Made by a program: the position numbers and the translations under genes. A DNA stretch of 59,245 nt from a virus: positions 1-59,245 of IMG/VR virus record IMGVR_UViG_3300021093_000083. The stretch is one strand, 5' to 3'. Every line of letters begins with the position of its first letter. Position 1 is the stretch's first letter. The notes beneath the pieces were generated by a model. It saw only the letters and a program-made list of their open reading frames with translations. It searched no databases and had not been told where the DNA came from. Shown one piece after another: positions 5,843 to 15,200 of this stretch.

Positions 5843-5986
5843 ATGGCAAAATCAAAAATTGGTTTGGTAAAGACTAGCTATACCCCTGGTAAACCGAAAA
5901 AAACTCGGCAAGGGCGTAGTCAAAATACACATCTTGGAGCATCTGCACGAAATGGTCGTAAAAAAAGGTATCGTGGACAAGGATGA
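5843..5986 (+). CDS. conserved small basic cyanophage protein, 47 aa
   Basis: ATG 5843 opens a 47-residue, very basic protein: MAKSKIGLVKTSYTPGKPKK at the N-terminus, a TRQGRSQNTHLGASARNGR middle and KKRYRGQG at the end. It begins two bases after the PAAR stop and its TGA overlaps the next ATG (ATGA, 5983-5986). I recognise this sequence type as a conserved small protein of T4-like cyanophages with no assigned function. With about a third Lys plus Arg and many Gly and Ser, it is probably unstructured and could bind nucleic acid or an acidic virion surface. Confidence 0.8.
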   Translation: MAKSKIGLVKTSYTPGKPKKTRQGRSQNTHLGASARNGRKKRYRGQG

Positions 5987-6435
5987 ACGAAATTGAAACT
6001 CATATTCATGAATGGATTAGAAAAATTTCTAAAGTTAGACCAGAATTAGGAAATTTTTCTGTCTGTCCCTTTGCTTCTGAAGCAAAATATAAGATTATTG
6101 AGTGCCAAGCTGAAGACATTGTGCTCATTTCAGGGTATGATGTCGTTTTTTATGTCATTGAAGACTACTTTGACCTACAAAGTGTTCAATTCTGGACCAA
6201 TTTTTATAACAAAATGTATCCAGAATTCATATTTTTGGAAGATCATGCTACTTCTAATAGTTTTATAAATGGAATACAGACAAACAATGGTAAATATAAC
6301 TTAATTTTGATGCAAGATAGACAAAAATTAAGAAAACATCGTCAAATTTTAAGAAATGCTGGGTATTACGCTCATTGGAATGATGAAATGATGAGAGAAA
6401 TCCTTGGAGAAGACATCAATTTGTTTGATAAATAG
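5983..6435 (+). CDS. conserved hypothetical protein, 150 aa
   Basis: The 150-residue protein starts at ATG 5983, overlapping the small basic gene. The N-terminus, with HEWIRKISKVRPELGNFSVCPFAS, faintly recalls the start of the DUF1415 family (a helix followed by a CPFA motif). The rest does not confirm this, so it is only a suggestion. The middle has a strand-rich region (DIVLISGYDVVFYVIEDYF) and the C-terminus is helical with an Arg/Lys-rich face (RQKLRKHRQILRNAGYYAHW). There is no signal peptide. It ends DK-stop, and that junction (GATAAATAG) doubles as a late-promoter-like motif for the following gene. The function is unknown. Confidence 0.75.
   Translation: MNEIETHIHEWIRKISKVRPELGNFSVCPFASEAKYKIIECQAEDIVLISGYDVVFYVIEDYFDLQSVQFWTNFYNKMYPEFIFLEDHATSNSFINGIQTNNGKYNLILMQDRQKLRKHRQILRNAGYYAHWNDEMMREILGEDINLFDK
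6427..6434 (+). promoter_or_regulatory. T4-type late promoter candidate GATAAATA
   Basis: GATAAATA overlaps the last codons and stop of the 150-aa gene. T4-like cyanophages use an NATAAATA late motif read with gp55-type sigma factor and gp33/gp45. Initiation would fall near 6441-6443, about 55 bases before the next ATG, giving a leader that contains the 6460-6484 hairpin. It would serve the gp25-gp6-gp7 block. The motif alone is frequent by chance in AT-rich DNA. Confidence 0.45.
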
Positions 6436-6459
6436 CGTTAGGGAGATAGCAACCTCTTT

Positions 6460-6484
6460 AAAAGTTCTGTGAAAACAGTCTTTT
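6460..6484 (+). promoter_or_regulatory. leader hairpin abutting the ribosome binding site
   Basis: AAAAG (6460-6464) pairs with CTTTT (6480-6484), and CTGT (6467-6470) pairs with ACAG (6475-6478) around a GAAA tetraloop. Small unpaired TT and T lie between the two stems. AGGAG (6485-6489) follows at once, seven bases before the ATG at 6496. The hairpin leaves the ribosome site free, so stabilising the mRNA or holding the site open is more likely than blocking it. A weak terminator is the alternative. Confidence 0.4.
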
Positions 6485-6495
6485 AGGAGAATTTT

Positions 6496-6687
6496 ATGGC
6501 AATCCACCAAAATCCAGATAGAGATATCAATTTCATGATGCAAGAACATGGTACAAAGTGTTTAATCACAGATTATGGTAGTGAAAATTATTTCAAAAAA
6601 GAAAAATACACAATTCCAAAAGATAGATATTCTAAATGGTGTGGTGGAACAGATGGATTTGATGATTATGTTGAGAGGTGGCACTAA
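6496..6687 (+). CDS. small hypothetical protein, 63 aa
   Basis: The start at ATG 6496 is preceded by a good AGGAG ribosome site seven bases away. The 63-residue product contains DRDINFMMQEHGTKCLIT, a Lys-rich turn and a C-terminal SKWCGGTDGFDDYVERWH, with two cysteines. It is hydrophilic with no export signal. Small proteins of this type occur between PAAR and gp25 in cyanophage genomes, but I cannot name a family. It is the first gene after the putative late promoter, with gp25 only 20 bases downstream, so it probably belongs to the baseplate transcript. Confidence 0.7.
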   Translation: MAIHQNPDRDINFMMQEHGTKCLITDYGSENYFKKEKYTIPKDRYSKWCGGTDGFDDYVERWH

Positions 6688-6707
6688 TAAACTAACACAA
6701 CAGGTAA

Positions 6708-7118
6708 ATGGAATACAAATACGAAGTAACTCCAGAAGAATCTAGATCCTTTAAGGACATTAGTTTGTCATTGTCTAGAAATCCTCTTACTGGAGACATA
6801 AATATTTTAAAAGATGATGTGTCAATTAAGAATGCAGTTAAAAACATCATTCTTACTAAACCTGGTGAAAAACTATATGAACCTTTTTTTGGGTCTAAAG
6901 TAACTGATTTATTATTTGAACCTCTTGATTTTATAATTTTAGATGAAATTAGAACTGAAATATTCCGAGTCCTAATTTTATATGAACCAAGAATAGAAAT
7001 TGAAATAGTTACTTTAACAGAAACCGAACAAGATTATCAACTTGATTGTACAATACAATTCAAAATTGTAGGTGAATTAGAAACAAAAGAACTTTCGTTT
7101 TTATTAGAGCCACGATAA
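6708..7118 (+). CDS. gp25: baseplate wedge subunit gp25
   Basis: This 136-residue protein is close to the 132 of T4 gp25 and has the GPW/gp25 family pattern. A short N-terminal strand region (DISLSLSRNPLTGDI) is followed by a helix with VSIKNAVKNIILTKPGEKLY and PFFGSKVTDLLFEPLD, then the helix DEIRTEIFRVLILYEPRIEI and C-terminal strands. The EPRI motif is characteristic of the family and of the lysozyme-like sheath-initiator protein TssE. gp25 joins the inner baseplate wedge (with gp6 and gp53) and primes sheath polymerisation. Its stop abuts the gp6 ATG with no gap, as expected for coupled wedge proteins. Confidence 0.92.
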   Translation: MEYKYEVTPEESRSFKDISLSLSRNPLTGDINILKDDVSIKNAVKNIILTKPGEKLYEPFFGSKVTDLLFEPLDFIILDEIRTEIFRVLILYEPRIEIEIVTLTETEQDYQLDCTIQFKIVGELETKELSFLLEPR

Positions 7119-9197
7119 ATGCCATCAAATCTAACTACATTAGATTTCTACGAAATAAGGGAATCTATAAAGTCATACCTAAAAACAAGACAGGAATTTA
7201 CAGACTACAATTTTGAAGGTTCCACTTTATCTTACTTAATTGATGTATTAGCGTACAATACTCAATACTCAGCTTTCTATGGAAATTTAGCTGCTAATGA
7301 ACTATTCCTAGAAACTGCTACAGTCAGAGACAATATAATTAAAATTGCTAAACTATTAAATTATACACCAAGATCAGTTCAAGCTTCTGTAATTAGAGTT
7401 AGTATAGCGTTTCAAACACTGAAAGGTCCCGATGGAGATTATCCATCTACAATAACGTTAAAGAAGGGCCCTGTTTTATCATCTTCTCTTCAAAATCAAA
7501 CTGGTTTTATTTTTAATGCCTTAAATAATATTACAACAACTGTAAACCAAACTAATGGTAGAGGTCAGTTTGTTGGGATCCTTCTATATGAAGGAACAAT
7601 ATTAAATTATTCTTATAATGTAGATTCTAATCAAAGTCAAAAATTTGTAATTCCAAACTCTAATGTTGATACTAGAACTTTATCGGTAATTGTTAGACCA
7701 AGTTCTCAGTCTACTCAAAGAGATAGATATAGAATGGCAGATTCTCTGACCTCTGTTGGTTCAAACCAAAAAATATTTTTCCTGCAAGAAGTTGAGGACA
7801 CTAGATATGAAGTATTTTTTGGTGATGGTAAATCTGGAAGAAAATTAATTGATGGAGAAATAATTGACCTAGAATATCTAATTACCAGTGGTGAAGAAGC
7901 TAATGGATGTCAAAAAGTAACATTTTTAGGTACTGTTGTTGATTCTTATGATAGACAAGTTCAACAATCACCAATATTAAAAGTTTTAAATAGAGCTCAA
8001 AATGGTTCTAAAAGGGAAAGCATTGAATCTATTAAATTTAATGCTCCAAAATTTTATGCCACTCAGTCAAGAGCTGTAACATCAAAGGATTATGAAACTT
8101 TAACTAGGATAGTATATCCACAGACTGAAATTATAAATGTAATTGGTGGTGAAAATTTAAAACCCCCCCAGTACGGAAAAGTTTTTGTAACTATTCAAAA
8201 TAAAAACAAAACATTATTGAATGCTTTAACTAAGAGAAGAATAGTTAAAGATTTAAAAAAATATTCAGTAGCTTCTATTGAAATTGTAGTTTTAGATGCT
8301 AGAAGATATTATGTTGATCCTAAAATTACAATTAGATTTAATTCTGCAGTTAGTACAAAAAATCAACAACAAATTTATAATTCAGTAACTAATTCACTTA
8401 AATCATATGCTACCCAAAATTTCAATAAATTTGGTGGAACTTTAAGTTATAGTAAAATAGTTAAATTTATTGATGATTCTGATCCTGCTATAACTTCAAC
8501 AAATTTATTGATTAGACTTAGACAACATATTATTGCTGATAGAGGTAAAGATAAAACTTATTGTTTTGATTTTGGAGTTCCACTAAGAGACCCTCTAGAT
8601 TGCCTTTCACCAAACTTAAGATCTAGATCATTTATTATAACTGGATTTCCACAAATCTTACAATTAGACGATGATAACAGAGGAAATATTAGACTTTTCT
8701 ATATTCAAAATGGAGTTAAAGTTTTTGTTAATGAAAAAATTGGGTTTATTGATTATAAAACTGGCAAACTCTGCATTGGTCCAATAAATATAAATAACCC
8801 ATCAGAAATTCCAATTTCTGTCATACCAAAAGATCCAACTGTGACTTTTCCATATGATTCTATTCCTGAAATAGGATTCCCCAATGTAATTGATATTTTT
8901 GATTCAGGCCTTGGCGGGGCTACAGATTCTAATTCTGATTGGACTCCTCCACCTCTCTTAGGAGACCTTGGATCAGGCGGTGCCGGTGGCGACGGGGGTG
9001 CAGGAGCAGGTACTGGCGCTGGTGCTGGTAGTGGAGGAACCTCAGATGGTTCTGGCGGTCCTGGAGGGTCTAATACAGGTTCAGATGACACAGGAGGTGG
9101 AACCAATCCAAATGATATTATCCCAGATTCATTCTTTGATAATCCTATATCATACGAAGACTTTACTGGATCACCTCAAGATAATTGTTTTAGTTAA
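7119..9197 (+). CDS. gp6: baseplate wedge subunit gp6 with Gly-rich C-terminal extension
   Basis: The N-terminus (DFYEIRESIKSYLKTRQEFT, then NFEGSTLSYLIDVLAYNTQY and NELFLETATVRDNIIKIAK) is typical of gp6 of T4-like cyanophages. The later AVTSKDYETLTRIVYPQTEI segment is a gp6/baseplate J-like feature. gp6 dimers form the ring that ties the wedges together and changes conformation on contraction. The length, 692 residues, is near the 660 of T4. Residues from about 600 to the end are unusual: a Gly/Ala/Ser-rich stretch (near 615-665) precedes an acidic-aromatic tail. Local base composition there (about 8950-9100) is clearly more GC-rich than the surroundings. Confidence 0.9.
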   Translation: MPSNLTTLDFYEIRESIKSYLKTRQEFTDYNFEGSTLSYLIDVLAYNTQYSAFYGNLAANELFLETATVRDNIIKIAKLLNYTPRSVQASVIRVSIAFQTLKGPDGDYPSTITLKKGPVLSSSLQNQTGFIFNALNNITTTVNQTNGRGQFVGILLYEGTILNYSYNVDSNQSQKFVIPNSNVDTRTLSVIVRPSSQSTQRDRYRMADSLTSVGSNQKIFFLQEVEDTRYEVFFGDGKSGRKLIDGEIIDLEYLITSGEEANGCQKVTFLGTVVDSYDRQVQQSPILKVLNRAQNGSKRESIESIKFNAPKFYATQSRAVTSKDYETLTRIVYPQTEIINVIGGENLKPPQYGKVFVTIQNKNKTLLNALTKRRIVKDLKKYSVASIEIVVLDARRYYVDPKITIRFNSAVSTKNQQQIYNSVTNSLKSYATQNFNKFGGTLSYSKIVKFIDDSDPAITSTNLLIRLRQHIIADRGKDKTYCFDFGVPLRDPLDCLSPNLRSRSFIITGFPQILQLDDDNRGNIRLFYIQNGVKVFVNEKIGFIDYKTGKLCIGPININNPSEIPISVIPKDPTVTFPYDSIPEIGFPNVIDIFDSGLGGATDSNSDWTPPPLLGDLGSGGAGGDGGAGAGTGAGAGSGGTSDGSGGPGGSNTGSDDTGGGTNPNDIIPDSFFDNPISYEDFTGSPQDNCFS

Positions 9198-9222
9198 TAA
9201 CGTATAAAATCTTAAAAAGGAT

Positions 9223-12200
9223 ATGGAAGAAAAACTTGTAACTTCATCTAATGTTGAATCTCTACTGCCAGATTTTATAAGAGAAGATTCTCCACAATTT
9301 ACAAACTTACTCAAGTATTACTACGAAAGTCTTGAGAGATCTTCGTATCCATTAGATGTCATTTATAATTTAACAAATTATTATGACTTAGATTCTTATA
9401 CTCCAGATAAGTTAATTTCTAAAACTACATTAATTAAAAATACAGAAAAAATTGATAGCGAGCTCGTAGTAAGTTCTACTAGAGGATTTCCAGAAGAAAA
9501 AGGTTCTATTCTAATTCAGAATGAAATCGTTCTTTATGATTATAGAACTCTTTCTCCACAAATTAAATTTATACCAAACATTACTCCAGAAAGAGTAAAG
9601 TCGAGATTTGTCGTCCTTGATGAAATTACAGATCAGTTCGATGGACAGCAAACTATCTTTGATCTAAAACTATTAGGCAAAAAAGTATTTGTTCCCACAT
9701 CTAATCATATTTTAATTAATTTAGGAGATAGTTATTTAACTCCTGGTGTTGATTATGTAACTAATAATGAAGATAATAGTGTTCCAGTTGGATCTGTGCA
9801 ATTCTTAACAGCTCCAGACGAATCAACATCAAATATTGCAAATTTATGCATCATAGAATTTTTACAAGGATATGTAACTGAAACTTCAAAAATTCTAGAT
9901 ACAGTAACTACAACTTCTCCCAAAAAAGTATTTGATTTAAAGTTTGAAGGATCTCCATATCAACCAATTGCAGATGGATATTTATTGGTGTTTAAAAATG
10001 GAAATCTTCTAAGTTTAAATAGTGAATATTCATTAACAGATACTAGAATTATTTTTAAGAATAATATTGTACCTTCAGACAATATTTTCTTCCTATCAAT
10101 TGAATCTCAAGTACCAAGAATAGGAACTGGAGCATCAGCTTATTCTATCATTGATCACAATGGACAATTAGATTCCATTGTTGTAGAAAATAATGGAAGT
10201 GGGTATGAGTATGATGAAACTCCAAAAGTAGAAATTTATGCTGAAACTGGAGATCTAGCAACAGCATATCCATTAATCAATGGAATTAGAAAAGTTTTAG
10301 TAGTAGAACCTGGATATGGTTATGATAAAGATAATCCTCCATCTCTTTCTTTCAATTTAACTAATGTAGGTAATATTAAAACATCTGTTACTGTAAAAAA
10401 TGAATCCGTTACAAAAGTAACAGTACTTAACTCTGGGTTTAACATAGATACTGAACCAAAAGTTACAGTCGTTGATCCAAAAATGCCTGTATTTGGAACT
10501 ATTATTATTGAAGAAACTGGCAATACAGGAACTGGATATACGATTACTGGAGTTGAAATTTTAGATGGTGGATTTGGACTAACAAATGGACCTAAACTAT
10601 ATGTTGATGCACCACCATTTGGCGAAGATAAAAAAGTTAATAGACCGCAAACTGCAACTATTGTTCCAATAATAGAAAATGGTCAAGTTGTTGATGTTGA
10701 TATTATTAATGGTGGTTTAGGATTTGATCCCGAAAATCCTCCAAGAGTTAAATCTATTAATTATAGAACTGCAGAAGTTTTAGATGTAAAAGTTACAGAT
10801 GGATCTATAACTGAAATTTCTTTACTCTCTGGTGGCCATGGGTATTTAGAAACCCCTACTGTATACATTGTAGATAACAGATATGATGCTGAGGGTGTAT
10901 ACATTGGTGGAATTGGTGCAAAAGCAAGAGCAATTTTATTTAATAATTCAATTACTGACATTATTATTGAGGACTTTGGTTCTGGATATTCAGATTCGAA
11001 TCCACCGTCTGTTTATATTTCATCACCAAAAAATGCTCAAGTAGTAGCTGAAATTGGAAAGGGACAAATAACTGGATTTGAAGTTGTAGAAAGAGGTTTT
11101 GGATACTTAAAAGCGTCTTTCATTAATTGTTCCAGAGGAACTTCTGGACTTAAAGGATTTGATAAAAATGAAAATACCATTTATGTAAATACTCTCCCAG
11201 AATGTCATCCTGCAGGAACGACAGTATATAATCAAAATTCAGAATATTTAAAGTACTTCCTAAGAAGAATAAAGAGTCAATTTCTTCCAGAATTTCCCGA
11301 TATTGATTTTGAACAGTATGATATTAGAAATTTAATCAAAAAGATTAAAAATTTCTATTCTATAAAAGGAACTAAATCTTCTATTGAATCATTCTTTCAA
11401 ACTATATTTGATGATGCTGTAGATATATCATACCCCAAAGATCAAATTGTAAGATCTTCAGATGCATTATGGTCTATAGATACTATAATGAGAGTGGAGC
11501 TTTTAAAGGGGAATATTGAAGATATACTGGGAAATATCATAATACAAAATGCTAGTGATGTAGATCCTGAAGTAATATATTCATCTTCTATTGTTGATGC
11601 ATATTCCATCCTACAAACATCGAAAAAAACTTTATATGAACTAGTTTTAGACACAAATTCATATGAAGGTGAGTTTAAAGTATCTTATACAACGAAACTT
11701 TCGGAAAGTATTGATAGACTCGATACAACTATTACGGTTGATTCTACTGTTGGTTGGCCAGAGACTAATGGATACTTTTATATCAGTAATGAACTGGTAA
11801 CTTATAAATCTAAGAGTTTAAATCAATTTTTTGAATGTACTAGAGCTGCAAATGGTGTATCTAGATTTGCATCTGGTGGAAGTAAAGTATCTACTAATTT
11901 TTATATTTACTATAATCAGGGACAACCTGATGAAGTAGTAATGAAAATTCTTGGAATTTCAAAAACAGAATCTACTGTTGTTGATAATCCAGCCAGTAAC
12001 TATTTGGAAGGTGATGTCCTTAGTCTTTCGGATCTCGGTACTGATGTTATTACAAACGTTCCTGGTAAAAACTTTCCACTCGTTAACAGTTGGATTTTTA
12101 ATGTTAAAAAAATTCAAGATGTTGTTTTAATTCAAGTAAAACAAAAAGCAGGAAAATATGTAGGTGAAGTTCTTTTAGACAAGAATCATAATTTAATAAG

Positions 12201-15200
12201 AGGTCAGAGTATTGAAATTTTTGGAGCTTCTCCAGCAATATATAATGGATCATTTACAGTGGAAAATCTTTCTTCAACTAATGCAAAAACTTTCGACTAT
12301 AATTTAAATATTACAGAAGATCAGTTTAATTCTTTAATATCTACATTTCCATCAGCTGTAGGTGATATTTACTTATCAATTCCACTAGAAAAAGGAAAGT
12401 CCGATTTTAGACCTATCGAAAGAATTATTTCAGAATCAACCGCTGATGTTCAAAATTGTTATTTAACGGATGATTATGTCTACGTTGCATCATCTGGAGT
12501 ACCATCTTATCCCATTGGATTGACCGGCGGGGAAAGGGGATTTTTGGGTAATTCATTGCTTCCAGGTAATCAAAGATATCTGAAAAAATTTCCAAAGCAA
12601 ACTCAAGTTGTATCTGAAAAAAAAGTAACAGAATATGGTCAGTTGGGGTTATTCTTAAATGGTGTTCCTCTTTACAATTATAAATCAGATAAAAAGATTA
12701 AATTTGGTAGTATATCACGAATAAATGTTTTAAATTCTGGTAGTGATTATGATGTTGAATTTGATCCTGAGATTAATGTTTATAAAACAATTCAAACAAT
12801 CACAGGTTTACAACAAATTAAAAATCCAGAGGGAGTATCTTTAAAACCAATAGTTAATGGTAGTCTCAGAGAAATTGTAGTTTTGAATGGTGGATCTGGA
12901 TATACTGAACCTCCAATCTTAACAGTATCTGGCGGGGGTGGAACTGGCGCGTTTGCTACAGCTGTTTTATCTGGAGGAAGAATTTCTAGAGTTGTTGTAG
13001 ACTCTCCTGGATCTGGTTATTTCCTAAAACCAGTAATCAACATTGTAGGTGGTGGTGCAGGATCTGGTGCTGTTTTAGATGCTGTAGTTAGAGGTCCAAT
13101 TAGTTCAATCAGGATTGATAATCCTGGACAAGGATTTCAAGAAAATCCAGATATTGAAATTACTACTGGATCTGGTGGTAGAGCTCAAGCTATCATTCTT
13201 AATGGAAAAGTTAGAAGTATTGGCGTTCTATCTGTAGGATCAAATTATACTACACCACCCTTGGTAGTAATTACAGACAAGAAGGGAAAAAATGCTTCAG
13301 CAAAAGCAATAATTTATACTTCGGGTGTTAATAAAGGATCAATAGAAAGAATTGAAGTATTGAATGGAGGATCTGGATATAATAAAGATACCGTAAAGGT
13401 AGAAATCATATCTATTGGTAATGGTGCTTCATTTAGTTCGGAAATTTTTGAATGGACATTTAATATCAATACTCAACTAGAAGGTAAATTTGATCCTAAG
13501 GATGGATATGTTTTTATTGGAAAAAATAATCAATTTGGTTCTGAGTATGCTCATACAAAAAATCCAAGATTTTTAAGATATCTATTGGGAGATAGTGTTT
13601 TATATAATGAAGTATTAAATACTATAACTGAACTTCCAATACAACAAGTAACCAGACACTCTCCTATTATTGGATGGGCATTTGATGGAAATCCTATTTA
13701 TGGTCCATATGGATTTGCAAATCCAGCGACAAACCCAGGAACAAATACAAATTTTATCCCAATGAAGAGTGGATGGAAGTTAAAAAATGATAGATTAAAT
13801 GGACCATCTACCACTACATATCCATTAGGTTCTTTTGTGGAAGATTATGAATATAGTTTAACTACTGGAGTAACTTTAGATAGATATAATGGAAGGTTCT
13901 GCAAAACTCCAGAGTTTCCAGAAGGAGTTTATGCATACTTTGTAACTATTACTGGTACAGTAAGTTCTATTGCAGAATTTCCATATGTAGTAGGAAATGA
14001 ATTTTATTCTGTACCAGATCAATTCAATTTCCAAGCAAATGCACTACAATCTAATTTACCGAAGGACGTAATTAGATATAGAACTCCATATGAATCTACA
14101 GATATTGATGTAGTTAGAAAATCTTCTGATATCAATTCTTCTCTATCAACAGAAGACAATTCATTTAATTTCATATTAGAAGATTCTCAAATTATTACTG
14201 GATATGACCAAGATGGAAATCCAATTTATACTACTTTAGAAGGTTATGATATTAATGATGATACTTTCATCACTGATGACGAATTAAATCCTATTGAATT
14301 TATTGAAGAGTCTGATATTGAAATTTATAATTATTTCCCAACTACAGAGGGAGACGCTAAAGTTGATATTAGAATTTCTAATGTAAATAAATTTGAAACT
14401 TCTATTTTAGAAGGATTTACCATTGAAAATGGAGGTCGAAACTTTAAGGTTAACGATACTCTGATTTTTGATACTAGTGAAAGTGGTGGTAATTTACCAT
14501 CAGCTAAAGTTTCATCAGTTACTGGAGAAAATGTTAGCGAACTAACTTTTGTATTTGAAGGTAAAAAACCATATGCTAAGTTAACAACAACTACTGATCA
14601 TGGATTAACATATAATGATAAATTTAAAGTTGAAACTCAACCAGAAGCTGAAAGTCAGATACAATATCAACCAAATTCATATAAAGTCAAAGTAGTCAAT
14701 GGTATTGAAAGAATAGATGTAATTAGTTTTGGTGCTGATTATGATCCAGAAACTCAAATTAACTATAGATTCTTCAACAGAGTTCTAGATAATATTAAAG
14801 ATGTTGAATTGAATTCAATTGTTGATGTTGGTGGATCTCTCAAATTTATAGAAGTTAAAAATTCTGGATCTATGGGTCTTGATGTTTCTGAAGTAAAACT
14901 TTCTCTTGATCCTCCAACTAATGTAACAAGAACTGTTTTTTATAACAAGAAAATTAAAAATGATAGAACGGCTGAATTAGAATTGCCAGCTGGATCACTG
15001 GAGAATCTTGAAAAGGATCAAATTATTTCAAATGATATAGTATTAGATACTAATGAAATACAGTCAGTAACATCTGCAAATATCAGTGGAAATAATTATA
15101 AAGTTACAATTACAACAGTAGATAGTAATTTAATTACATCTGGTAAAAAAGTTTTAGTATCGGGATTTAATAATTATACATCTTTAAATGGACTTAAAAC

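Noticed and set aside
8753-9106. 117-residue Pro-rich frame on the minus strand
   Set aside because: It is the reverse complement of the Gly-rich gp6 tail; repetitive codons produce long shadow frames.
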